Below are positions 9,441-18,271 of a stretch of DNA of 22,538 nt, piece after piece (positions within the stretch are counted from its first letter, which is position 1; every line of letters begins with the position of its first letter). Location of the stretch: NCBI GenBank assembly GCA_033557675.1, contig JAWQRM010000451.1:1-22538 (forward strand). Reading direction: 5' to 3'. This stretch comes from Coptodactyla brooksi. Taxonomy: Eukaryota > Arthropoda > Insecta > Coleoptera > Scarabaeidae. The position numbers and the translations under genes were made by a program. The notes beneath the pieces were generated by a model that ran no database searches, was not told the origin of the DNA, and saw only the letters and a list, made by a program, of their open reading frames with translations.

Positions 9441-9665
9441 TTTATAAAGACGATTTATTCTACAGAAGAAATAATTGAAATAGTTGCAATTTATTACTGA
9501 AATATTGAATGTGCAAAGGTTACGGCAAGAATTTTCAATGAAAACCAACCAGATGATAATGTAGGCCACCAATACGTCTGATATTTGATGCATAAATTTC
9601 AAACTACTGGTTCTATCTCTAATAAAAATCACGAAATAGTAAATCGTCCAGTTCGAAGCTATTGA
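9441..9665 (+). pseudogene. Transposase N-terminal helix-turn-helix relic
   Basis: One + frame reads YSTEEIIEIVAIYY, stop, NIECAKVTARIFNENQPDDN, VGHQYV, stop, YLMHKFQTTGSISNKN, ending at TGA 9663-9665. The pattern is an acidic-aromatic opening, then a helix with TARIFNE...P, then a recognition helix ending in KFxxTGS. It matches the HTH module (DUF4817 type) at the N-terminus of mariner-like transposases common in arthropods. Two in-frame stops and the absence of a following DDE domain show a truncated relic. The tandem duplication starting at 9659 abuts its end. Confidence 0.65.
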
Positions 9666-10027
9666 AGTTGTAGGTTTGGGATATTTGCAAATGAATTCTA
9701 CTCATTCACTTAGCAAATAGTTGGTAGCCAAAATGTAGTAGCCTTTATAATGTTAAGTTGGATAATTGTTTTAAATTGGTTAATTTTAAATTTTTGAATT
9801 TCCACATTTAGACTATTGTTTGTTTTTTTTTCTTTTAAGGACAAATAAAAAAGGCTCTTATTTTGATAAAATGTAATTTTTCCTTCATACATATTAATAA
9901 AGATTTTTTATTATATTCTAAGATTTATTATATATTAATAATAAATATTACAATATTGACGAATGAAATATTGGGTTCTTCAGAATTTTTTTTCATTCAT
10001 ACTTCATTCTAAACCGTATATGCATAA
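9659..10027. repeat. Tandem duplication, unit 1 (369 bp)
   Basis: Begins CTATTGAAGTTGTAGG and ends CTAAACCGTATATGCATAA. Unit 2 follows at once with the same start and same end. Shared internal landmarks include CAAATGAAT..CACTCATTCACTTAG, TTGAATTTCCACATTTA, AAGGCTCTTATTTT, ATATTGACGAATGAAATATT and GGGTT.TTCAG. Unit 1 has lost part of the mariner 5' sequence that unit 2 retains. Confidence 0.93.
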
Positions 10028-10255
10028 CTATTGAAGTTGTAGGTTTGGGATATTCGCAAATGAATCCCACTCATTCACTTAGCAAATACTTGGTAGTTAT
10101 TTTGTTAAGTAGGTTTCTTTTAAATTGGTTAATTTTTAATTTTTGAATTTCCACATTTAAATTACTGTTTAGTTTTTTTTCTTTTAAGGGCAAATAAAAA
10201 GGCTCTTATTTTTGATAAAATGTGATTATATATTTACCCTTATATATTTACCTTA

Positions 10256-10294
<39 letters not shown>

Positions 10295-10456
10295 GGATCT
10301 TATATTGCATTCTAAGATTTATTATGTATTAATAATAAATATTACAATATTGACGAATGAAATATTGGGTTGTTCAGAAATTAATTTCGTTTTTTTCCCA
10401 GCAGAGCCGTTGTTGTATTTTAATCAGCCAACTTCATTCTAAACCGTATGTGCATT
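10028..10456. repeat. Tandem duplication, unit 2 (~429 bp)
   Basis: The direct copy of 9659-10027. It is longer because of an (AT)n expansion (10259-10289), a duplicated TATATATTTACC motif just before it, and a fuller mariner 5' end (from about 10365). Substitutions between the copies are spread along the length, so the duplication is not recent. Confidence 0.93.
10259..10289. repeat. (AT)n microsatellite inside unit 2
   Basis: About fifteen AT dinucleotides, absent from the matching place in unit 1. Confidence 0.9.
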
Positions 10457-10786
10457 ATATATTCTGACAGCTGGCATTGCAAAGTTTATGCGTAAAAAAA
10501 TTTGTTTGGTTCTGTGCACTTGCTTTCTTTTTGTGTCTTATATAAAACATGGAGAATCAAAATTTTTTGCAAAAGTTTGCAAAATTGTTTGCAAGTTTGT
10601 AAAATTTTTGGGAGCTCCTTCCAAACTTTTTAGGAGAATACCATGCTCAATTTTAAAGTCTACTGTCATCAACTGGACAAATTGCATGATTCGCTCAAAC
10701 AGAAAAGGTCAGAACTGATCAGAACAGAGCAGAAGAGGTATAGTGCTCTACCAAGATGATACGAGACCGTATACCAGTTTAGTAAC
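10365..10786 (+). pseudogene. Mariner element relic: 5' end and fragment of transposase
   Basis: The 5' end TTGGGTTGTTCAGAAATTAA follows a TA and looks like a mariner terminal repeat. A leader of about 180 bp follows, then ATG at 10549 with a short frame of little meaning. The catalytic-region fragments are ELLP (near 10612), VYCHQLDKLHDSLKQKRSEL (about 10660-10720) and, one frame over, IVLYQDDTRPYTSLVT (about 10740-10786). In mariners these blocks lead to the second catalytic Asp in HQDNARPHTS; here it reads YQDDTRPYTS. The HTH half is largely deleted. The element stops abruptly after SLVT, where piggyBac sequence on the opposite strand begins. Confidence 0.8.
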
Positions 10787-11242
10787 TAATTACTCTCGAT
10801 GTAATTTTGAAATTCTCCAATGACGTAGCAGCTCGAAATATATTCCTGCCCTTTTGTGCATCCCATAGACTTCGTGTTGATTCACTGTGGGGTTTGAAAA
10901 CCCCAGCGAGCAGTAACAGACCAATAAATGCATCTAGATCTATAGCATCAAAATTTTGCCAAGCTTCCTTATAAACACGACGTCCTTTAAGATTAGTGTG
11001 TTCAAGAACTATTTCTTTCAAGGCAGGTGGGAATAACAATGTTATCATATTTTGTGAAGCAAGCCTTCCACTACGAATATTTGGTTCAGAACTCCATTGA
11101 ATTTTTCTGTCTTTAGAATACTTCGTCATCTGAAGATAAATGTTCATTTTCAGAAACACGATCATGTTGTTCAGAAGGTTCTTCGTCACTGGAACTATCG
11201 TTCCTCAAGTTGCTCATCAGTCAGGCTACTCAAATTTATCAT
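10787..11242 (-). pseudogene. piggyBac-type transposase relic, N-terminal part
   Basis: ATG at 11242 opens MINLSSLTDEQLEE. After a frameshift comes an acidic stretch DSSSDEEPSEQHDRVSENEH, and after a second frameshift KYSKDRKIQWSSEP followed by FPPALKEIVLEHTN, RRVYKEAWQNFDAIDLDAFI, GLLLLAGVFKPHSESTRSLW, GRNIFRAATS and ITSRVI. An acidic N-terminus followed by GLLLLAGV...SLWD...RxIFRATMS is the opening of the piggyBac DDE_Tnp_1_7 domain. The copy ends immediately after SRVI, at the junction with the mariner relic, so all three catalytic Asp residues are missing. It differs throughout from the second piggyBac copy (12930-13925), so the two come from separate families. Confidence 0.9.
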
Positions 11243-12929
11243 TTTATAACTAAAAATAATAAATAAGAAATATTTATTACACTAAACACGAAAATTCTAA
11301 AAATAAATTCAATAAAAATAGTCTAATAATTACCAAAGAGAAAAAATCGGTATTTTTTAGGTGGATAACATAGAATTTTAATTTCTCGATGCTCTACGAG
11401 AATGTCATGTGCGGTTTAACAACTACTTTAATGCATACGTTTATTGGGGAAGTAATAAACATCATAACTGTGACTTTATTGAGCGTAGAAGTAGGTTGCA
11501 TTGTATGCTGAAGTCTAAGAAGCCGTGTGGTTGGAGATTCATTATATCCGAGAAAAAAATAAGATGAAAGAAGGAATTGGAAGGTTATTACATGACGTAA
11601 GGACGCGGCGGTTTGTGTGAATAAAATGGGGACTCTGCAATACGATTCATCGTCGCCGTCATCAATGGCTTTTAAAGCCACTTCCCTTTGATACAAATCA
11701 CCTGTTCTTGCAATAGGTAAATTGAACGGGAACTTACCTTTGAAACCCCTCGCAGAAACTGTTAATGAAGTATGCACATTTTCAATTCGCTACGTGTTAC
11801 AAATAAAGGACATTAGCACTTAATCATGTGTGCGTTCTTGGAAAGCTAAGTATTGGCTGAAGGCTGCGCCACTCAATACTGAAAGGATTGTGTATTTACA
11901 TCGAGGACACTATACTATTTTTTTGTTGTTTTCATGACTCTGATTTGACTTAAACATCCTCGAGAATATTCAACAAATGAGAAATGTCCCTACCGGGATT
12001 TATATAAGAGAAAAGTTGTTCTAGGAAGTCGTAAAATGATTTCCTGGTCAGCGTTCTGCACACGGGGAAATACCATGGTACTTTTCGTTGCAATTACCAC
12101 AATCCGATCGTACAACAAGAGCAACGTAACAACTCCAACCGACTAGCCAGCACACATCTAGTTCATTTGTCATACCCAGCGGTGGAATTTGCCTCAGGCA
12201 CTTCGATCTTTGCTTACTACAGTCATCGGATATAAACTGCTTCTGGTAGGAAACAAGTCAAAGCGTGTCACAACATCCTTGGTACGTCTCGTTAGTACGT
12301 ACAAGACGTACCAATTCTTCCCATACCACAAACGACATTAACAATGGGTATTTATGACTTAATACATGAATGAAGTCACAATCTATTTTTAATGAGACGA
12401 ATCACTGGGATTACGATATAATTTCGAAGTCGAGGTTTGAATGTGCGATGCAGTAACGATAAATAAGTGAGTAACCGCAATCTTTCCTTGAAGAAGCCGA
12501 TCCTATCGAGGAACAGGTCGCAAGGAGCCGAACAGCGCCATTTTAAACCGCACAACAGCAGCAGCCTTGATCTCGCCCATAAAAAGTGAAATTGAACCAT
12601 TATGCTATCTGCCGCATGCTCTGCAGGTTACGGCACCCTTCCTTACTCCGCATACCTGTGACTAGTCATTTCGCTCTTACTTATAAGGAATTGTTCCCAT
12701 AAGGTTCAATGTGACCGAAAAAAAAAGATCTGCGGTGTGAGCTGTGAACAAAACTAAGGTTGTTATTAATCTTAATATTTAGTATCGTAATATTTCATAC
12801 ATACTCCTTAATCCTATAGCTCGAAATTAATATACTGTGATCTTATTACTAACAAAAGTAAAATACATTATAACAAAAAGTATTACAAACACTAAATCTA
12901 AAAACAAGAGAGAATATCAAATAAACTCT
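11243..12929. other. Non-coding stretch between two piggyBac relics
   Basis: No exon or transposase could be read. The part from about 11390 to 12700 is closer to balanced base composition than the AT-rich flanks and contains CpG-bearing runs (11600-11780, 12440-12560). Open frames there (for instance 11394-11777 on the - strand) have no recognisable motif and no convincing splice sites. A perfect hairpin lies at 12279-12314. Confidence 0.45.
12279..12314. repeat. Perfect 11-bp hairpin with palindromic loop
   Basis: TTGGTACGTCT (12279-12289), loop CGTTAGTACGTACA, AGACGTACCAA (12304-12314). The loop holds the self-complementary octamer GTACGTAC, so ACGT/GTAC motifs recur throughout. Confidence 0.9.
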
Positions 12930-13925
12930 GACGTGGATCCAATTATCCATGTTACCCTCAGTTTTCCAAATTCTTCCAGAAATAGTCTTCTCTTGTACAG
13001 AAGGTTTTTATTCCAATCTGGATTTATTTCTCTTCATAACACAAGTGCGTGATAGGCACTAACATCAAGTATATTGTAGAACACAATAATAGGCCATCGA
13101 TTGGTTTTTCTTTTGCAAGTATATGCTGCAATAGTTTGGTCTAACGTATCAACTGCCCCTTTGGTAGAGTAATAATCTAAAGAGTCCATATATGGATGCC
13201 ATATTTTGCTGGCTTGCTGGGAATATACTGCTTAAAAGGACAACGTCCTCTGAAGCCAACAAGTTGTTCGTCAACTGTAACATTATCACCCACATTGTAC
13301 AATTTAGGCACACTTTCTAACCACGTCTACCAAAACTCTCTTATAGGGGCTAATTTGTCACTTGCTCTCCTTTGTTGACGATCGACATTATAGTCAAAAC
13401 GTAATATGCGTGATATTCGATAAAAAACTTTCAATGACATCGTTGCACGAAAAATAGATCCACTGGTTTCTGCATCCCATAAACTTTTTTTTGATTCGCC
13501 GTGTGATTTATAAACTCCTGCCAACAATAATAATCCTATACATGCTTGTATTGTAATATTATTCAGATCTTCCCATTCGCATCCATATATTCTTCGATCT
13601 TCAATATTGCTCATTTTCAGAACAATATTTTCAAGTGTATGCTTCACGATAACTTGAAAGGCAGGTAGAATATAATGGATATGATATACCTAGTTGGACC
13701 AGGAGTAATTTTTATTATATTTTGATGTTCGTCCACTTCGGGGGGAAAGGTTCTAACATTCAAGATATAACTTTGTCTTTTAACTGTACTAACTGCAGAG
13801 GAACCATAGCATTTGTTTGCACTGTCATTATCTAAAGAGTCATAGCTTCGGATTTCTCATAATCATCGCTAAATATCTTCATAAATATCTTCATAAATAT
13901 CTTCATCATCAGATGCAATTTTATG
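12930..13925 (-). pseudogene. piggyBac-type transposase relic with internal deletion
   Basis: An acidic N-terminus carrying a 12-bp triplet repeat (13871-13906) leads to RTFPPEVDEHQNIIKITPGP (near 13695-13760). After frameshifts come ENIVLKMSNIEDRRIYGCEW, ACIGLLLLAGVYKSHGESKK, SLWDAETSGSIFRATMS and RILRFDYNVDRQQRRASDKL (13327-13647). After one in-frame TAG the frame continues LESVPKLYNVGDNVTVDEQL, VGFRGRCPFKQYIPSKPAKY and GIHIWTL. DEQL holds the first catalytic Asp (13270-13272). The next readable block is LDYYSTKGAVDTLDQT, with the piggyBac GVDTLDQ Asp at 13148-13150, then CKRKTNRWPIIVFYNILDVS. The part normally between WTL and YYN, with the middle catalytic Asp, is deleted at about 13185. 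No TTAA-flanked ends or C-terminal cysteine domain were identified. Confidence 0.9.
13871..13906. repeat. 12-bp tandem repeat, three units
   Basis: AAATATCTTCAT three times in a row. On the - strand it repeats the acidic codons DEDIYEDIYEDI at the N-terminus of the second piggyBac relic. Confidence 0.9.
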
Positions 13926-14719
13926 TCATAATGACCCGAAGGTTGTAAAAAATTTAATAATAATTTCTTGTAAAAACTATTCTTGTAAAATCTCGGAAAC
14001 AAATAACGAAAGATAACAAAGTTATAGAACCTGAAAATCTGTTTCGGGTAATATTGACCTGAGGAGTACAGCAGGATTAATAACCTAAATCCTTTGGTAC
14101 TCAGTGGTCACCATTTACATCATTTCTGGCTATTTAAAATCCTGAATTTCTGAGCTAATTTCACGTTTTCTAACAATTTTTGGTTCATTTCAAGTTTCTT
14201 CCTACTATATACGAATTCTGCTTCTAGCTTTCCCCTGTATTTATTGAAGTATGATGCAATATCCTGGATTGATGGTCATTTATCTGAATTATACTTCTAC
14301 AATTCAGATAAATGATAACGAGATCATCTCCAACTAAAAAAAATCAACCAAATACCATACCAAATTCTCTTGTCTGTTAAATGCCAGACAAGTTCGGAAA
14401 ATGATAAATTATGTTTTCACAAAGATGTCGAAGGACTAAACTATTCGTATAAGTTGTTCAGGCTGTCAAGGTCTTTTCCCAGAATTAATATTACCTCACA
14501 ATATTTCATTGCATAACTTTCTATGAATCAACAATTCGTTGTCAAGGTCAGCTGCTAAGAGTATTATCGAAAACTAATTGTCCATTGTTAAATTTCTTTT
14601 GTTATTACTCCCGTGGTTTGGACCAGATATCATTCTGAGACAAAAATCTGCTAACGGTTAATCTCCACGTATTTTCTTTGCCTACATATGACATTTTCTT
14701 CATGAAATTTCGTTTGATG
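13926..14719. other. Non-coding AT-rich stretch with one perfect hairpin
   Basis: No gene recognised. Its right part may include the decayed 3' end of the Tigger element whose C-terminal tail lies at about 14720. A striking hairpin sits at 14276-14315. Confidence 0.45.
14276..14315. repeat. Perfect 15-bp hairpin
   Basis: TCATTTATCTGAATT (14276-14290), loop ATACTTCTAC, AATTCAGATAAATGA (14301-14315), with no mismatch. It lies in otherwise unremarkable DNA. It is shorter than a typical miRNA precursor stem. Confidence 0.95.
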
Positions 14720-15541
14720 GTATTCTTTTTAAAGTAAGAGAGTAAAAAGAAGTTTATTCCATCAATTAACTTTTCCATTCACGGGGAATTTCTTTATAGT
14801 ATGCAATACTATTTGATAATGTCTTGACTAACATTAGAACTTCGTCCAAGGTTGATGTCAATTCCATCAAATCTTGCTCGTCGATCAGAAGCATTTATTC
14901 ATCTGTTGAAGCTAACTGAATTCTTCAAAACTATTTATAAAACTTGGAATCAACTTCTTTCAAACTTTTGTTAATATAAATATGTTGATTTCTTGAATAA
15001 GCTGGTATTTCTGTAGCATCTAAAATCTGGAAAAAATTTTGATAATTAATCTTACTAATATTAGAAGTTCTTCCAAAGTTGATGTCAATTTTATCAAACC
15101 CTGCCGATGCTATATCAATTGAATTTATAAAAAATTTATAAAATACATTGTTTTGTTATTCCTTCAACAATTTTACGTCATCATCAAAAAGCATTTACTC
15201 ATCTATTAGAGCTGTGTCATGTCCTCCACTTTTGTATTAAATCCTTCAAAACTATCCATCAAACTTGAAATCGATTTCTTCCAACTTTTTCTTCAACGGG
15301 AAATTTTGTTATTGCATGCAATGCTGTTTGATAATCTCTTGACTAACATTATAACTTCGTCCAAAGTTGATGCGAATTCTATCAAATCCTACCTATGCTG
15401 TGTCAACTGAATTTATAAAATATTCTAAACATTTTGTTATTATTTCAACAATTTTGCCTCATCATTAATAGCATTTACTCATCTGTTGAAGCTGTATCAT
15501 GTCCTCCACTTTTATACTGAATCCTTTAAACTTATTCGGAA
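14720..15541 (-). pseudogene. Tigger (TIGD1-like) transposase C-terminal relic in three partial copies
   Basis: Read on the - strand from 15541 down, a C-terminal module occurs three times (about 15541-15295, 15294-15030, 15029-14720). Copy one has FKGFSIKVEDMIQLQQMSK and KIVEIITKCLEYFINSVDTA, then VGFDRIRINFGRSYNVSQ. Copy two repeats DSFEGFNTKVEDMTQL and then AGFDKIDINFGRTSNIS. Copy three has ILDATEIPAYSRNQHIYINK, an LIDEQDLMELTSTLDEV stretch and LSNSIAYYKEIPREWKS, then a tail resembling the family's extreme C-terminus. The blocks match the C-terminal region of TIGD1/jerky-type Tigger transposases (DLEYYIN...AGFERIDSNFERSS...SNSIxCYREIxRERKS). Stops and frameshifts occur in every copy. It lies just upstream of the DAAM exon, antisense to it. 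Confidence 0.85.
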
Positions 15542-15962
15542 GACTTGGAGTCATAATATTCCAATATCATTATTCTTCATAGATTTATATATAATTCCTG
15601 CACCAGATATTAAAATTTCAAGGAAATATGCGTTTGTTTACACTTATTTTCTCATGAAAAGCTATTGAGTTGTTTTTATAGTACCACAGCATGTGACTCC
15701 ACAGCCATCCATAATAATTTTGATGATAAGTCTGGTGGAGCTCCACCACCTACTAAATGAGTATAGTATTGAATATTTGTTTAGATTCCGCTTATAACCA
15801 GGGTGAATAATTGTAGATCTTTTTTCTCGTTTTGCTTTTTGTTCTGTACCCTTTAGTGTCAAGAACTAAAAATTATAAGTACGCTTATGGATATTTTCAA
15901 ACACAATTGCATTTTTCTTTGGTTTCCATAAAACTAATGCTAAAACTAAATTAAAAATTACT
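15542..15962. other. Intronic DNA, nothing recognised
   Basis: No exon or transposase signal. Short open frames here (for example 15662-15862 on the - strand) have no known motif. Confidence 0.45.
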
Positions 15963-16034
15963 TAGGGGTCCACGATTAATTTTTTATTGTAGTAAGGGGT
16001 CCATGGTCCCTTTAAATAAATTTGGGAACCACTG
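15963..16034. mobile_element. Possible hAT-type transposon terminus
   Basis: On the - strand the sequence starts CAGTGGTTCCCAAA (16034-16021), the form of many hAT terminal repeats. It continues with GGGACC and two GGACCCCT-like motifs (on the + strand AGGGGTCCACG and AGGGGTCCATGG). The adjacent CTCTACAT could be one copy of an 8-bp target duplication. I could not find the other end, so the extent is unknown. Confidence 0.4.
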
Positions 16035-16227
16035 CTCTACATTCTAACACATTTATTAATTTATTTCGAAAATTTTGTTATAGAATTAAAATTTGTAGAA
16101 GTAATAAGTAGAAAATAAAACTAGAAAAGGATTTTCATAACATGATAGGTTTCCAACATATTAGAATCTATTATAATCTGGTTCAAGAAAGATATCTTTT
16201 TGTTTTATTCTAAACAAACAGTTATTA

Positions 16228-16249
16228 TTCTTCTTTTATTCCTTTTCAG
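16228..16249 (+). promoter_or_regulatory. 3' splice acceptor of the DAAM exon
   Basis: A long pyrimidine run (TTCTTCTTTTATTCCTTTTC) ends in AG at 16248-16249, directly before the first exon codon. It fixes the exon start, since the open frame itself runs further upstream only by chance. Confidence 0.92.
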
Positions 16250-16378
16250 GATGATGAACCTCCCGAAATCACCTACTGCGTGGTAGAAAACACTGGAACG
16301 TTAACCCTCCAGGCGCTGACTCCGACGCAGCCCATGCCTCCACCTGATGAGTTGGATGCAAAATTCGCAGAGCTCGTG
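16250..16378 (+). CDS. DAAM: Internal exon of the formin DAAM (Dishevelled-associated activator of morphogenesis)
   Basis: The exon encodes 43 residues in phase 0: DDEPPEITYCVVENTGTLTL, then QALTPTQPMPPPDELDAKFA, then ELV. In DAAM proteins the stretch HPEITYRL...LQTMEPALPMPPVEELDxMFSELV lies at the N-terminal edge of the GTPase-binding/FH3 region, and the next exon opens with DELDL. Spacing, the PEITY core, MPP.ELD and AELV all agree. DAAM is a Rho-regulated actin-nucleating formin of the planar-polarity pathway and acts at the cytoplasmic cortex. Exon limits are set by the acceptor AG at 16248-16249 and donor GTGAGT at 16379. The length is a multiple of three, so skipping would keep frame. 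The upstream exon with the start codon and the downstream FH3/FH1/FH2 exons were not found in the window. The exon is GC-richer than its surroundings and has no defects, so it is very probably functional. Confidence 0.92.
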
Positions 16379-16384
16379 GTGAGT
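16379..16384 (+). promoter_or_regulatory. 5' splice donor of the DAAM exon
   Basis: GTGAGT directly after the ELV codons. The open frame reads on for another 39 codons to TAA, but the residues after the donor do not continue the family sequence. Confidence 0.9.
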
Positions 16385-17598
16385 AACGGAGGCGAACGAA
16401 TAGCGTATTCGTCAAGTCATTTTGCATACAAAGTAACGGAATCCCTCATTCGAGAAGCGGATCGTTGCAATGCATCACTGCCGCTGGCTCAATAAACCAC
16501 GCATTATGTGGTACCGCTGATGCCCGTTCTGGTACATTCACTTTCCGTTTAAGAGAGCAGTTCTTCCTCGTTGCACTGCTGTTAACGCCAACTATTAAAT
16601 CGAGACCTTTGTTTCCTTATTTACCGAAAGGATCCTTCGTTGTGATCTGTTACGTCAATTACAAACGTTATTAACATGCAGCTTTATCTATAGCTCGCGA
16701 CTTAAGTACTTAAATGAAATTAAAAATTCTAGAACCATAAATGTTAGCACAAGAAAATTATTACTTACAGCCTACTTAGAGAAATACGTGGCTATTAACT
16801 ATTACTCGAGGTAGTAATTAGATTTTAATAACATCTTAGCATTGCCGGGAGAAAACGCAATGCCAGTTTAGTTTTAATTTACTAACCGGTCTGACATACG
16901 TATTTCTTTCTTGTTCAAAATGCTCATAAGGCTGGATAATTAAATAAGGTAACTATTTTACGGTATAACTACTATTTCCACATTAGATAAGGCTAGATAA
17001 TTAGAAAAATTTTTGAAAACTTCTAGAGCAGGAAATTTGATACGGTTAATGGTATATGGTAATTACATCGAACGTTAATAACTTAGAGAGTGTGGTTATA
17101 TGCAAAATTTTACTTTCAAAGAAAGTATGTCTCAAATAGTTGAATGCCCAACTACGTGTTTTCATATATTCTAGAATTAAAGATCTTTGCCATAGTTAAT
17201 ATTAAATGAAATACACGTGTCAGAAAGTGTGCATATTCCAGTTACTTCTGCAGTGTTTTTAGTGTCAGTTACATTCCATACGTTCACTTGAAATTCTTCA
17301 TTGTAACTGTCCAAAATTGTAGCATTAATTGTTTCCACATACCTTGGCATGTTCACTGAATATTTCCTATATACCAAATCTAACCATCAGAAAACATTTA
17401 TTGGTTGTTTACGGAGACACATTTTTCTAAACTGCTACTGTGTTAATTCTTTTCCAATAATACTAAAGAATTTTAAAGGGTTGATTGGGGATAATGCACC
17501 TTTAAATTGCAACAGAATTTTTTTGACTGTGGGCGGATTCAATAACTTATTTTATCCGTAATTTTTTTTAATATTTTTCTTAATATTTATGATTAATA
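16385..17598 (+). other. DAAM intron downstream of the exon
   Basis: No second exon with acceptor and donor is visible. Frames at 16465-16674 (+) and 17177-17377 (-) have no family similarity I can recognise. It runs into the Tigger-derived array at about 17599. Confidence 0.6.
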
Positions 17599-18271
17599 GG
17601 ACTTCAATAAGACTCAAGGAGAAAACGAAAATTAATTTCGTTAAACACCTCCATCAATTTTGAACAATAATGCTTCGAAAGGAATTATTTTCTAAAACAC
17701 TAAGTTTTAGTATTGGGCTTTGTTATTCCACTTGTAGAAATAGATTTTTACGTCATCATTAATGCATTTCATCTCTGTCCTTCTCTCCTCGTCCATAAGG
17801 AGCATTTACTCATCTGTTAAAGCTCTGTCATGTCCTCCACTTTTGTACTGAATCCTTCAAAACTATCCACCAGACTTGAAATCAGCTTCTTCCAAATTTA
17901 TGTTAATGTGAATATGTTTTTTTGAATATGCTGGTATTTCTATAGCATTTAAAATCAAAAAACTTCTCCAAAAATGTTTTTACTTAGTGTTTCATGCAGC
18001 TACAACCTTACGAAATTCGTTTCTCAGGTAATAATACTTAGATGTCGAAATTATTTCTTAATTCATGGGCTGTAGAATGGTTACAAATGTAATATTACAT
18101 TGACAGGAAGAAAGATAACATTAATTTCATTAAATTTTAGAGCAACTTTGTGGATCATCAAGCATCAATAATAGTTCAAAAGTAATTTTGTTTCCGGAAC
18201 GGTTGATATTTATTATTTCTCTTGTAGAAAATAGGCAAAGTAGATTTTTATTAATATTTTTATGATTAATA
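17599..18271 (-). pseudogene. Tigger array unit A
   Basis: The shortest unit. YLRNEFRKVVAA is followed by the shared TGA (complement of 17992-17994), but the NSSALSRENKL codons are deleted. The later blocks are ILNAIEIPAYSKKH, NLEEADFKSGG, DSFEGFSTKVEDMTQL and MLLMDEERRTEME. Several stops make it non-coding. Confidence 0.8.

Noticed and set aside
9402..9632. 76-codon - frame as a gene
   Set aside because: It is the reverse shadow of the transposase HTH relic read on the + strand.
11394..11777. 127-codon - frame as a gene
   Set aside because: No known motif and no splice signals; long frames by chance are expected in this less AT-rich patch.
14276..14315. microRNA gene
   Set aside because: The stem is only 15 bp with a 10-nt loop, too short for a normal precursor, and the flanks do not extend it.
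16280..16495. 71-codon + frame starting MVENTGTLTLQ as a stand-alone small gene
   Set aside because: It is the DAAM exon read from an internal Met-like codon and run through the splice donor; the family match begins earlier, at the acceptor, and stops at GTGAGT.
17177..17377. 66-codon - frame next to the array
   Set aside because: No recognisable motif, antisense to the host gene, and of a length expected by chance.
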